Positions 54,372 to 62,970 of a stretch of DNA of 64,000 nt are shown here, in pieces. Every line of letters starts with the position of its first letter. Position 1 is the first letter of the stretch. The notes under the pieces are model-generated. The model was not told the origin of the DNA. It did no database searches and saw only the letters and a list, made by a program, of their open reading frames with translations. Source of the stretch: Pseudomonas sp. KK4 (lineage in GTDB: Bacteria; Pseudomonadota; Gammaproteobacteria; Pseudomonadales; Pseudomonadaceae); NCBI RefSeq assembly GCF_001984065.1, contig NZ_LYVP01000008.1, forward strand, positions 1 to 64,000. The letters are read 5' to 3'. A program made the translations under genes and the position numbers.

Positions 54372-55466
54372 TTACGGCTTGTGCGCCCGGGACAGGAATT
54401 CGTGGGATTGCATTTCCAGCAATCGGCTGAGGGTACGCTGGAACTCGAAGTTCAGGCGACCGCCGGTGTAGAGGTCTTTCAACTCGACTTCGGCGGAGAT
54501 GATCAGCTTCACGTTACGGTCGTAGAACTCGTCGACCATGTTGATGAAGCGTCGGGCGATGTCGTCGGTGGTGACGCTCATCTGCTCGACGCCGCTGAGC
54601 AGCACGGCGTGGAAGATCTTGCCCAGTTCGATGTAGTCGTTCTGGCTACGGGGGCCGTCGCACAGTTCGCGGAAGTCGAACCAGGCCACGTCATCGCAGG
54701 TGCGCAGTGCACGGATCTTGCGGTTTTCGATGATCAGGTCATCGTTTTCGATCGCTGCGGTGCATTCCGGTGTCAGCGCGCGGAAGCTTTTGCGCAGGCT
54801 TTCTTCCGATGCCGCATTGAGCGGGAAGTGGAACAGTTCGGCCTGTTCGAGGTGACGCAGGCGATAGTCGACCCCGCTGTCGACGTTGACGATGTCAGTG
54901 TTCTGCTTGATCAGCGCGATGGCCGGCAGGAAGCGAGCACGTTGCAGGCCGTCCTTGTACAGGCCGTCCGGCACGATGTTCGACGTCGCGACCAGGGTCA
55001 CGCCGTTCTTGAACAGCTCTTCCATCAGGGTGCCGAGGATCATCGCGTCGGTGATGTCGGAGACGAAGAATTCATCGAAGCAGATCACTCGCGATTCGGC
55101 GGCGAAACGCTTGGCGATGATGGTCAGCGGGTTTTTCTCGCCGCCCAGGGTTTTCATTTCTTCGTGCACGCGCTTCATGAAGCGGTGGAAGTGCGTACGG
55201 GTCTTTTCCTTGAACGGCAGCGCTTCGAAGAAGGTGTCAACCAGGTATGTCTTGCCGCGACCGACGCCGCCCCAGAAGTACAGGCCCTTGACCGGTGCCT
55301 GATCCTTCTTGCCAAACAGTTTACCCAGCAGGCCCGGTTTATTCTGCTCGGCCGCGACCAGGTCGTCGTAAAGGCGCTGCAAATGACGCACGGCCGTTTC
55401 CTGCGCGGCGTCATGGAAAAAATCCGGGCGTTTCAGATCAGCTTGATATCGTTCTAGGGGCGTCAT
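54372..55466 (-). CDS. zapE: cell division ATPase ZapE (AFG1-like)
   Basis: A 364-residue AAA+-related P-loop ATPase. The Walker A motif GGVGRGKTY is at ~66-74, Walker B VICFDEFFVSDITDAM at ~130-145, and LVATSNIVPDGLY is the sensor region. ZapE acts on the Z-ring late in division in E. coli. It stands alone between terminators; trpS begins upstream with a 90-base gap. Confidence 0.95.
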   Translation of the reverse strand: MTPLERYQADLKRPDFFHDAAQETAVRHLQRLYDDLVAAEQNKPGLLGKLFGKKDQAPVKGLYFWGGVGRGKTYLVDTFFEALPFKEKTRTHFHRFMKRVHEEMKTLGGEKNPLTIIAKRFAAESRVICFDEFFVSDITDAMILGTLMEELFKNGVTLVATSNIVPDGLYKDGLQRARFLPAIALIKQNTDIVNVDSGVDYRLRHLEQAELFHFPLNAASEESLRKSFRALTPECTAAIENDDLIIENRKIRALRTCDDVAWFDFRELCDGPRSQNDYIELGKIFHAVLLSGVEQMSVTTDDIARRFINMVDEFYDRNVKLIISAEVELKDLYTGGRLNFEFQRTLSRLLEMQSHEFLSRAHKP

Positions 55467-55556
55467 AATTCGTTAGCAAGGCAACAAAAACGGGCCGTCA
55501 CTGTAGCGATGGCCCGTGGGAATGGCAATCAACCCTTGGTAGGGTCGAACCGTTGA

Positions 55557-56912
55557 TTATTCCTGAACAGGTGTCAGCGCAATTCGCAACGCCTCAATCG
55601 CACCGTCGCGCGCGGCGCTGTCGGCGAACGCCGGGCTGTCGGCAACGCACTCGCCTTCCAGCCAGACACTGAAACTCAGGTCTTCACTGCGTACGTCCAG
55701 CGGCTGGCCCGCTTGCAGTTGCTTGGTCACAAACCCGGCGGCCTTGCCGTCGGCGAAGTTGCGCGACAACAGCAGTTGCTCGCCATCGGCCGACAGCAGG
55801 CGGAAGCGGAAGCTGCCGTCGTCCTCACGGAAACTGACGAAACGCGCGGCTTTGGCGGCTTTTTTCTTGGTGGTGGCCGCAACCTGGGTCTGGGCGACGA
55901 ATGAACGCAGGCCGACCGCTTCGCGCAGCTCGTTGAGGAACGGCGTGGCGACGGCACGGGCCTTTTTCGCGCCGTGTTGCAGGATGTCTTCCAGATCCGC
56001 CGGGCGCTCGATCAGTTGGTTATAGCGCTCGCGGGCTTCGCCCAGCTCGTTATCCAACAATTGGAACAGACGATTCTTCGCTTCGCCCCAACCCAGGCCC
56101 TGCAGCAGTTCGCTGCGGAAATCCTCGGCTTGCGCTGGGGTGGCAAAGGCCTGGAACAGGGTGAACAGGTGCGAGTTGTCCGGATCTTTCGCTTCACCCG
56201 GCGCGCGGGAGTCGGTGACGATCCGCGAAATCGCGTCTTTCATTTCCTTGGCGCTGCTGAACAACGGAATGGTGTTGTCGTAGCTCTTCGACATCTTGCG
56301 ACCGTCGAGGCCTGGCAGCGTGGCCACGCTTTCTTCGATCAGCGCCTCGGGCATGGTGAAGAACTCTTTGCCCTGGCCGAACAGGTGGTTGAAGCGCTGG
56401 CCGATATCACGGGCCATTTCCACGTGCTGGATCTGGTCACGGCCAACCGGCACCTTGTGCGCGTTGAACATCAGGATGTCCGCGGCCATCAGCACCGGGT
56501 AGCTGTACAGGCCCATGGTGATGCCGGCGTCCGGGTCTTCACCGGTCTCGACGTTCTTGTCCACCGAGGCCTTGTAGGCGTGGGCGCGGTTGAGCAGGCC
56601 CTTGGCGGCGACGCACGTCAGCAGCCAGGTCAGTTCAGGGATTTCCGGGATGTCGGACTGGCGGTAGAAGGTCACGCGGTCGACATCCAGGCCACCGGCC
56701 AGCCAGGTCGCGGCGATTTCCAGACGCGAGCGCTGGATGCGCAGCGGGTCATCGCATTTGATCAGGGCGTGGTAGTCGGCCAGGAAATAGAACGAATCGG
56801 CGTTGCTGTCACGGCTGGCCAGGATCGCCGGGCGAATGGCGCCGGCGTAGTTGCCCAGGTGCGGCGTGCCGGTGGTGGTGATGCCGGTGAGGATACGGGT
56901 ACGAGTCGTCAT
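55557..56912 (-). CDS. trpS: tryptophanyl-tRNA synthetase, long form
   Basis: A 451-residue class I aminoacyl-tRNA synthetase. The HIGH-like motif is TTGTPHLGNY and the KMSKS motif is GRKMSKSYDNTIPLF. It is about 115 residues longer than the usual bacterial TrpS: the C-terminal part from ~340 on (KKKAAKAARFVSFREDDGSFRFRLL...) is an extra domain that I believe is shared by pseudomonads. The start at 56912 is chosen at the conserved MTTRTRILTGI, although the ribosome site is weak. It is co-directional with the hydrolase gene 24 bases upstream. Confidence 0.95.
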   Translation of the reverse strand: MTTRTRILTGITTTGTPHLGNYAGAIRPAILASRDSNADSFYFLADYHALIKCDDPLRIQRSRLEIAATWLAGGLDVDRVTFYRQSDIPEIPELTWLLTCVAAKGLLNRAHAYKASVDKNVETGEDPDAGITMGLYSYPVLMAADILMFNAHKVPVGRDQIQHVEMARDIGQRFNHLFGQGKEFFTMPEALIEESVATLPGLDGRKMSKSYDNTIPLFSSAKEMKDAISRIVTDSRAPGEAKDPDNSHLFTLFQAFATPAQAEDFRSELLQGLGWGEAKNRLFQLLDNELGEARERYNQLIERPADLEDILQHGAKKARAVATPFLNELREAVGLRSFVAQTQVAATTKKKAAKAARFVSFREDDGSFRFRLLSADGEQLLLSRNFADGKAAGFVTKQLQAGQPLDVRSEDLSFSVWLEGECVADSPAFADSAARDGAIEALRIALTPVQE

Positions 56913-56936
56913 GGGTAATCGCTTGTCAGACTGCAA

Positions 56937-57566
56937 TCAATTCGAAAGGCGCGGCAGGAGCAGATCCTTGAGATCGGTCAGCTTGCCATGAAAAAAGTGA
57001 CCGCATTCTGCCACTTTCAGCAGCTCATGGGGACGTTCGAGTTTTTCCGACCAGTCGTAAACCAGCTGTGGGTCGATCACTTCGTCGGTTTCCGGCTGGA
57101 TCAGGGTCAATTCGCCCTGCTGCGGCAACGGGTCGTGCTCGCCCAGGCGCATCACTGCCGGTGCGACCATGAACAGGTGCTTGAGTTGCTCGCCCTTGGC
57201 TTCGAGCCGTCCACCGAGGCTGGCGGCGACGAAACCGCCGAAGGAGAAACCGAACAGGGTCAGCGGCAGGTCCGGGTGTTTGTCCCGTAGCCATGTGGCG
57301 GCGGCCTGGGCATCATCGACTTCGCCGGTGCCCATGTCATGGGAGCCCTCGCTGGCACCGACGCCGCGATAGTTGAAGCGCAGGGTGATCAGGCCGGCAT
57401 CGCGCGCGGTGCGCTGCAGGGTCGAGACCACTTTGTTGAGCATGGTGCCGCCCTGCACAGGGTTCGGGTGGCAGATCAAGGCAATGCCGCGCGGCTGCTC
57501 GCTGTCCAGATAAAGCGCTTCCAGTTGCCCGACCGGGCCGTCAATGACTACAGGGGTTTCACGCAT
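56937..57566 (-). CDS. alpha/beta hydrolase
   Basis: A 209-residue small alpha/beta hydrolase. The nucleophile elbow is GFSFGG (Ser near 106), with HPNPVQGGTMLNKVV near the oxyanion region, an acid candidate in ETDEVIDP and the catalytic His in ECGHFFHG near the C-terminus. It belongs to a conserved but uncharacterised group related to OsmC-linked and YfhR-like hydrolases; the substrate is unknown. The frame is open to 57719, but conserved sequence begins at MRETPVVIDG. A TTG at 57572, with GGAG 8 bases upstream, is an alternative start. Confidence 0.85.
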   Translation of the reverse strand: MRETPVVIDGPVGQLEALYLDSEQPRGIALICHPNPVQGGTMLNKVVSTLQRTARDAGLITLRFNYRGVGASEGSHDMGTGEVDDAQAAATWLRDKHPDLPLTLFGFSFGGFVAASLGGRLEAKGEQLKHLFMVAPAVMRLGEHDPLPQQGELTLIQPETDEVIDPQLVYDWSEKLERPHELLKVAECGHFFHGKLTDLKDLLLPRLSN

Positions 57567-57710
57567 AAGCAAGGAAGGAACTCCGTGACCTCGGATCGGG
57601 TCGACTCGTCTAGCAAATTGTCTGCAACTGTCTATTGCGAGCGAATCGCGGTATACAGCGCAGGTTCGAGCCGTTAACGTAAAGCAAAGCCGTTTATAGA
57701 GGAAGGACTC

Positions 57711-58145
57711 GTGGAACACTCGCTCTTAGTTTGGTTGTTGCCGACTCTTGCCCTGGTTGTGGGTGTCGCCATTGGATTCCTGATCGCTCGCCTTGCGCCG
57801 AATGCCGCGCCGAGCAGCACCCAACGTCAGCTGGACGACATTCAGGAACGTTTCGACAGTTATCAGAACGAGGTGGTGACCCACTTCAACAGCACCGCGA
57901 CACTGGTCAAGAAGCTGACTCAGAGCTATCAGGAAGTGCAGGATCATCTCGCCGAGGGTGCCAACCGCCTGGCCCTGGACGAGCAGACTCGTCAACGCTT
58001 GCTGGCCTCGCTGCACGCCGACTCGGTGCAGGCTCCACGGGAACGCCTGACCCCGCCGCGCAATCAGGAGCCGCCACGGGACTACGCCCCCAAGGCCCCG
58101 AACTCGCCGGGCATGCTCGATGAGCAGTACGGTCTGAAGAAGTAA
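57711..58145 (+). CDS. ZapG-like (YhcB, DUF1043) inner-membrane protein
   Basis: A 144-residue protein with one N-terminal transmembrane helix (VWLLPTLALVVGVAIGFLIARL), a coiled-coil region (~38-90, RQLDDIQERFDSYQNEVVTHFNSTATLVKKL) and a proline-rich unstructured tail. YhcB/ZapG links envelope growth with division. It is divergent from the hydrolase-trpS unit, with the predicted promoters within ~140 bases. GTG start at 57711 with AGGAAGG 4 bases upstream. Confidence 0.9.
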   Translation: MEHSLLVWLLPTLALVVGVAIGFLIARLAPNAAPSSTQRQLDDIQERFDSYQNEVVTHFNSTATLVKKLTQSYQEVQDHLAEGANRLALDEQTRQRLLASLHADSVQAPRERLTPPRNQEPPRDYAPKAPNSPGMLDEQYGLKK

Positions 58146-58164
58146 GCAGGTTTCAAGCGACTTG

Positions 58165-58203
58165 AAAAAGCCCCCGGACGAGTGATTGTCCGGGGGCTTT
58201 TTT
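58165..58203 (+). terminator. intrinsic terminator after the zapG-like gene
   Basis: The 10-bp GC stem GCCCCCGGAC / GTCCGGGGGC with flanking A and T runs begins 20 bases after the stop codon. Confidence 0.94.
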
Positions 58204-58238
58204 ATCGACTCAAGGTTTTTGGTGCCTGTTCTGGCGTC

Positions 58239-58330
58239 TTCGCGAGCAAGCCCGCTCCCACAGGGTTCGGTGTGAAACACCAACCTTCTGCACGACCTCT
58301 ATCACTGTGGGAGCGGGCTTGCCCGCGAAG
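58239..58330. repeat. paired REP (BIME)
   Basis: Inverted units TTCGCGAGCAAGCCCGCTC and TGTGGGAGCGGGCTTGCCCGC are about 45 bases apart. They are bracketed by two terminators between convergent genes. Confidence 0.88.
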
Positions 58331-58349
58331 GGGCCAGGACTGACGACAC

Positions 58350-58390
58350 AAAAAAACCGCCCGATCTGTTGAGGATCGGGCGGTTTTTTT
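58350..58390. terminator. terminator of the YiaD-like gene
   Basis: The stem ACCGCCCGATC / GATCGGGCGGT with A and T runs on both sides. It is placed 24 bases beyond the stop of the OmpA-family lipoprotein gene on the minus strand. Confidence 0.92.
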
Positions 58391-58413
58391 ATGCCTGGGG
58401 TTCAATCAGGCCA

Positions 58414-59145
58414 TCATGGGTACTGCTGAACGGTGCCCGGTTGCTGCTGACCACCATACTGCTGGCCAGGAATCGCCTTGAGGTTGACCTCGACACGACG
58501 GTTCTGCGCGCGACCATTGACGTCGGCGTTGCTGGCCACCGGGTTGTCCGGGCCGGCGCCACGGGCGCTGAGGTTGGTGCCGCTCACACCTTGCGAGGTC
58601 AGGTAAGTCGCGACGCTCTGGGCCCGACGCTGGGACAGGTCCATGTTGTGCTGACGGCTGCCGGTGCTGTCGGTGTAGCCAACGATTTCGATCTGGTTCT
58701 GATTGAACTCCTTCAGCGAGCCGGCCAGGTTGTTCAGCGGCTGGTAGAAGCTCGAAGCGATATTCGCCGAATCGGTGGCGAACGTAATGTTACCCGGCAT
58801 GATCAGCTTGATCTGATCGCCCTGGCGCTGCACTTCAACACCGGTGTTGGCCATGCTGGCGCGCAGTTTTTTCTCCTGCTGGTCAGCGTAGTAACCATAG
58901 CCGGCAGCGGAGGCACCAACCACCGCGGCGCCGATCAGCGCGCCTTTGCCACGGTTATTGTGGTCAATTGCGGCACCGGCCAAAGCACCGGCCAGAGCAC
59001 CCAGACCGCCGTATTTGGCGGTTTTGCTCATGCCCGTGGAGCCGCTATCGGCCTGACCCTGGTTGTCGTACGGGTTGGGCGATGCACAACCGGCCAACAT
59101 CGCCACGGCAGTAGCAACAATAATCAAACGACCTTTGGTGAACAT
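58414..59145 (-). CDS. OmpA-family lipoprotein (YiaD-like)
   Basis: A 243-residue outer-membrane lipoprotein. The lipobox LAGC is at Cys20, followed by a glycine-zipper region (~50-85, GGLGALAGALAGAAIDHNNRGKGALIGAAVVG) and a C-terminal OmpA-like peptidoglycan-binding domain (~115-225, IEIVGYTDSTGSRQHNMDLSQRRAQSVATYL; NRRVEV). The order of domains matches E. coli YiaD as I remember it. It likely anchors the outer membrane to the cell wall. It is monocistronic. Confidence 0.92.
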   Translation of the reverse strand: MFTKGRLIIVATAVAMLAGCASPNPYDNQGQADSGSTGMSKTAKYGGLGALAGALAGAAIDHNNRGKGALIGAAVVGASAAGYGYYADQQEKKLRASMANTGVEVQRQGDQIKLIMPGNITFATDSANIASSFYQPLNNLAGSLKEFNQNQIEIVGYTDSTGSRQHNMDLSQRRAQSVATYLTSQGVSGTNLSARGAGPDNPVASNADVNGRAQNRRVEVNLKAIPGQQYGGQQQPGTVQQYP

Positions 59146-59246
59146 GAAGTGCTCCTACTTTTTACATTCTGTGGTGCAACGGCCGTAAGCATCGACCTTG
59201 CGGGCGTTGGATTACTTCCCGGTGCAAAAATTCCGCTGGTTACAAT

Positions 59247-59888
59247 TCAGGCCCGAACGAACGGGTTCTCACGCATTTCATCTCCCAGGCGTGTATCCGG
59301 ACCATGCCCGGTCACCACGGTCGCCTCTTCGTCGAGGGTGTACAGGCGCTGCTTGATCGAGCGCACGATCGTCGCCTGATCGCCGCCCCACAAATCCGTA
59401 CGCCCGACCCCGCGGCGAAACAGTGTGTCACCGGCAATCAACAATTTAGCATCGGCGAACCAGAAGCTCATGGAACCCGGCGTGTGACCAGGCGTATGCA
59501 GCGCAACGCCGCAGCCACACGCCAGCGCCTCATCGTCGGCCAGCCAGCGATCGGGCGACGGCACTGGCGTATAGGGCACACCGAACATCCGGCATTGCAT
59601 CTCCAGGTTGTCCCATAGGAACTGGTCTTCCTTGTGCAGATGCAGGGTCGCGCCGGTTTTCTCCTTCAACTGACCGGAAGCCAGGAAGTGATCGAGGTGT
59701 GCATGGGTATGAATGATGCTGACCACTTTCAGACCCAGCGCATCGAGCCGGGCCAGGATCAGCTCATGATTGCCGCCCGGATCAACGACGATGGCCTTTT
59801 TCGTCAGCGGATCGCCGATGATCGTGCAGTTGCACTGCAACGGGCCAACGGGGAAGGTTTCGCGGATAAGGGTGGGTTGCTGAGACAT
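59247..59888 (-). CDS. metallo-beta-lactamase-fold hydrolase (glyoxalase II-like)
   Basis: A 213-residue MBL-fold metal hydrolase of the YcbL/type II glyoxalase group. The metal site THAHLDH is at residues 61-67, HTPGHTPGSMSFW and AGDTLFRRGVGRTDL supply further ligands, and HGPDT closes the site. It probably hydrolyses a thioester such as S-lactoylglutathione, but the substrate is not shown. The ATG at 59888 begins the conserved sequence; the frame open to 59972 has no support. It lies 87 bases from the LuxR-type gene end. Confidence 0.88.
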   Translation of the reverse strand: MSQQPTLIRETFPVGPLQCNCTIIGDPLTKKAIVVDPGGNHELILARLDALGLKVVSIIHTHAHLDHFLASGQLKEKTGATLHLHKEDQFLWDNLEMQCRMFGVPYTPVPSPDRWLADDEALACGCGVALHTPGHTPGSMSFWFADAKLLIAGDTLFRRGVGRTDLWGGDQATIVRSIKQRLYTLDEEATVVTGHGPDTRLGDEMRENPFVRA

Positions 59889-59975
59889 CGGGAGCCTGCT
59901 CGATAAACGGGGACGGGCGATTTTCGCACAATTGAGTATCGGGTCATCCGGTACGGCGTGTAACGTGAACATTGC

Positions 59976-62714
59976 TTAACCCAACATCCCCAACGCCTTG
60001 GCCCGCGCCACCGCCTGGGTCCGTCGCTCGACCCCCAGTTTGCTGTTGATATGGCTGGCGTGGGTCTTGACCGTGTGCAGCGAAATGAACAACTGGTCAC
60101 TGATTTCCTGGTTCGAGCAGCCTTGAGCGATCAGGCGCAACACCGCGAGCTCCCGGGTGCTGAGTTGTTCCGCTGCGGGGGCAGACTCCAGGGTTTGGCG
60201 GGCTGGGGATTCGGGAAGCTGTTCTGAAAGGCTTTGCGACAGCGCGGTCGGCGCACAGAGTTGCAGTTGGCCGCGCAGCCAGTCCGGATGCTCGGCCAAC
60301 AGTCTCTCGAAGGGCTGCAACACGCCACCGGTGGCGGCCTCCAGTGCCTGACCCAACGCTTTGCGTGCCTCAGGTTCGCGCCCTGCCCCCAACAACAACG
60401 CAACCTTTTGCGTCAGCGCCATGGCGCTGAGCAGTTGCCGGCCACTTTGCTGGCCATGTTCGAGCAGCGCATTCAGGCGACCTTCGGCCAGCATGGGTTG
60501 CCCCTGGATAACCTCCAGCAAGGCCTGCTGCAGTTCGATGTGCATCGGCAGTTGCGGATGAAACTCCGGCGGCGCCGCCGGGTGCTCGCCGTTGTACGTC
60601 TGGCTCAATCGGGCCAGCCAGGCCCCGGCCAGATCGATGCGCCCCTGGGCCAGCCACAACTCGCATTTGACCAAGGTGATCATCGCCAGGTAGTAGATCG
60701 GTGGCACGTCCCAGATGTGCATCAATCGCTCGGCTTCGGCCAACTCCGCGAAGGCCTTGGCGAATTCGCCGCTGCTGCCTTCGAGCCGGGCGATCACGCA
60801 ATGACCGATCAATACGCTGATATCGCGACAGGCCCTCGCTTCGCTCAATCCGGTTTGCAGGCGCAGGCGCGCCGCTTGTGGTTGCAGGCGCAGTGCCAGC
60901 AAAAAACCCTCGTACAACGTCAGTCGCGCGCGAACGGCATACAGGCGTTGCGGTGACAGCCCCTGCAGGCGACGCAATCCCTGACGGACCTCATCCAGCG
61001 ATCGAAGGATCTCCCCTCGCGCCTGCAGCACGCGCGCCCGGTCGTAGTGGGCCAGCGCTTCGAACAAGGGGTTGCCGACCCGTTGCGCCAGCTCAAGGGA
61101 ATCACGGTTCAAACCACGGGCGCGCCACAGGTCACCATCGGCGATGGCCAGGTTGGACAGCGTGGACAGGCACATCAGGCGTTGCCCGTAGCGTTTGGAG
61201 GGAAGGCTCTCCAGGGCTTCAGTGCAATAGCGCAGCGTCAGCTCACGGTTGCCACGGCCGCGGGCGATGATCCCGCTCAACGCCAGCCATTGCGCCAGCA
61301 TCGATTTTTGCGCGGTGGCTGAAGGCGCCGGCAGGAAGCGGCTCAGATGACTGGCGAGCTCCTCGGCGGCATCCAGTTGGCAGGCCAGCCCCAGGGCCCA
61401 GCTGTAGAGCACGATCAGCCGTGGCGTGCTGATCAGCAGGCTGTCGGGCAAGTCCATTTTCCAGCGCAGCAACATGCCGACGTTCTGTTCGGCCAGCAGT
61501 TGCTCCTCCGACAGGTTTTGCACCAGGTTCGCCGCGACATCCAGATGCCCGGCGCGTAAAGCCTGCTCCACCGCCTCATCGAGCAAGCCCTGAGCGTTGA
61601 ACCAGCGACAGGCACGCAAATGCAGGCTGGCGGCCGGGACCATCGACTGGGCGGCGGGTCGCGAACGCAACAGATCGGAAAACAGGTGGTGATAGCGATA
61701 CCAGTGGCCATGTTCGTCCAGCGGTACCAGAAACACCTGGTGGGCCGCCAGGAAGCGCAGGATCTCGGCGCTGTCATGGGCGTCGCGGACGGCGTCGCAC
61801 AATTCGCTGCAAAAACGTTCCTGGGGGGCGGTGTCGTAGAGAAAGGCCTGAACCTCGGCGGGCAAACAGTCGATGACTTCTTCGAGCAGATAATCGCGAA
61901 TCAGTCCTTCCCCACCGTGGAGCGCCTGGGGCAATGCGCCCTGGGTGCCCGCTTCCGACGCCGCCAGGAGCCAGAAACGCAAACCGGCGACCCAGCCTTC
62001 ACTGCGCTGGATCAGGTTTTCCAACGCCTCGCCACGCAAGGAACTGCTGTGGCGATCGAGCAGGCTCAAGGCTTCATCGTGGGTCAGGCGCAGGTCCTGT
62101 TCGTGCAGCTCCAACAGTTGCCGCGAGAGGCGCAGGCGTGCCAGATGCCAGTCGGGACGCTGACGGCTGGTGACCATGACCAGCAAGCCATCGGGGAGGT
62201 GATTGAGGAAAAACTGCAGGCAGCGATCAAGCACCGGGCCCTGGGCCAGATGGTAGTCATCCAGTACCAGTAATAGCGGCGTTGCCGTCGACAGGTGCAC
62301 GGCCAACTCGTCGAGCAGGCCGTCCAGCCATTCTTCGAAGGCGAAAGGCTGGTGTCGCTGACGCATTTTCAGCAGGCCCAGGGACTGCCTGCCGAGCTGC
62401 GGATAATAGTCCTGGAGGCCTTCGAGCAACCGCTCGAGGAATCGCCCCGGATCACTGTCCCGCGGGCTCAATCCCAGCCACAGGCTCTGCCAATGGGCCG
62501 GCAGCGACTGGCAGAACTCTACCGCCAGCGAACTCTTGCCGAACCCCGCCGGTGCGCTGACCAACAGCAACCGACCACCCAGCCCCGCACTCAAGCGCTC
62601 GCACAACCGAGGCCGCAGCACATGGCCGTCGGGCAATGGCGGTCGATAAAAGCGCCCGTCCAGCGCGGCGACAGCGACGCTTGCAGGACCTGGTGGTGGG
62701 GACAGATCAGTCAT
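59976..62714 (-). CDS. MalT-like LuxR-family transcriptional regulator
   Basis: A 912-residue STAND/LAL-type activator. The N-terminal ATPase has Walker A APAGFGKSS at ~54-62 and Walker B LLLVLDDYHLAQ near 148-159. A long helical TPR-like sensor region (~380-830) and a LuxR helix-turn-helix at the end (~850-908, LSTRELAVLRLIAQGCSNQEISDQLFISLHTVKTH) follow. Such proteins bind an inducer and ATP and activate nearby operons. The adjacent DUF1329 gene on the same strand is a good candidate target; in P. putida I recall a similar pairing with DUF1302/DUF1329 genes. Confidence 0.9.
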   Translation of the reverse strand: MTDLSPPPGPASVAVAALDGRFYRPPLPDGHVLRPRLCERLSAGLGGRLLLVSAPAGFGKSSLAVEFCQSLPAHWQSLWLGLSPRDSDPGRFLERLLEGLQDYYPQLGRQSLGLLKMRQRHQPFAFEEWLDGLLDELAVHLSTATPLLLVLDDYHLAQGPVLDRCLQFFLNHLPDGLLVMVTSRQRPDWHLARLRLSRQLLELHEQDLRLTHDEALSLLDRHSSSLRGEALENLIQRSEGWVAGLRFWLLAASEAGTQGALPQALHGGEGLIRDYLLEEVIDCLPAEVQAFLYDTAPQERFCSELCDAVRDAHDSAEILRFLAAHQVFLVPLDEHGHWYRYHHLFSDLLRSRPAAQSMVPAASLHLRACRWFNAQGLLDEAVEQALRAGHLDVAANLVQNLSEEQLLAEQNVGMLLRWKMDLPDSLLISTPRLIVLYSWALGLACQLDAAEELASHLSRFLPAPSATAQKSMLAQWLALSGIIARGRGNRELTLRYCTEALESLPSKRYGQRLMCLSTLSNLAIADGDLWRARGLNRDSLELAQRVGNPLFEALAHYDRARVLQARGEILRSLDEVRQGLRRLQGLSPQRLYAVRARLTLYEGFLLALRLQPQAARLRLQTGLSEARACRDISVLIGHCVIARLEGSSGEFAKAFAELAEAERLMHIWDVPPIYYLAMITLVKCELWLAQGRIDLAGAWLARLSQTYNGEHPAAPPEFHPQLPMHIELQQALLEVIQGQPMLAEGRLNALLEHGQQSGRQLLSAMALTQKVALLLGAGREPEARKALGQALEAATGGVLQPFERLLAEHPDWLRGQLQLCAPTALSQSLSEQLPESPARQTLESAPAAEQLSTRELAVLRLIAQGCSNQEISDQLFISLHTVKTHASHINSKLGVERRTQAVARAKALGMLG

Positions 62715-62909
62715 GGCCGGCTCTTGTTTGAATTGCGGGTGGCGGCGTTGCAGATGTCCGCAGACTAGCGGTAAACGGTAAGGGAATGAAGGTAATTGCT
62801 ACAAATGGCTACAAAAAGTCTCGAAACAATACTGCGACATCGACGCGTGGACTCCATGACGCTCGTAGTAGCTGTTGAGGCTGCTACAGGGGAGCCACTG
62901 TCCGCGCAC

Positions 62910-62942
62910 AAAAAAACGCCCCGAACCAGTCGGGGCGTTTCA
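62910..62942 (-). terminator. intrinsic terminator after the DUF1329 gene
   Basis: The minus-strand stem AAACGCCCCGAC / GTTCGGGGCGTT with a short loop is followed by seven T residues, 30 bases past the stop. The ~195 bases from here to 62715 have no ORF and would hold the promoter of the LuxR-type gene. Confidence 0.9.
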
Positions 62943-62970
62943 AGAGGATGCGGCCTCGGATCAGTGCAGG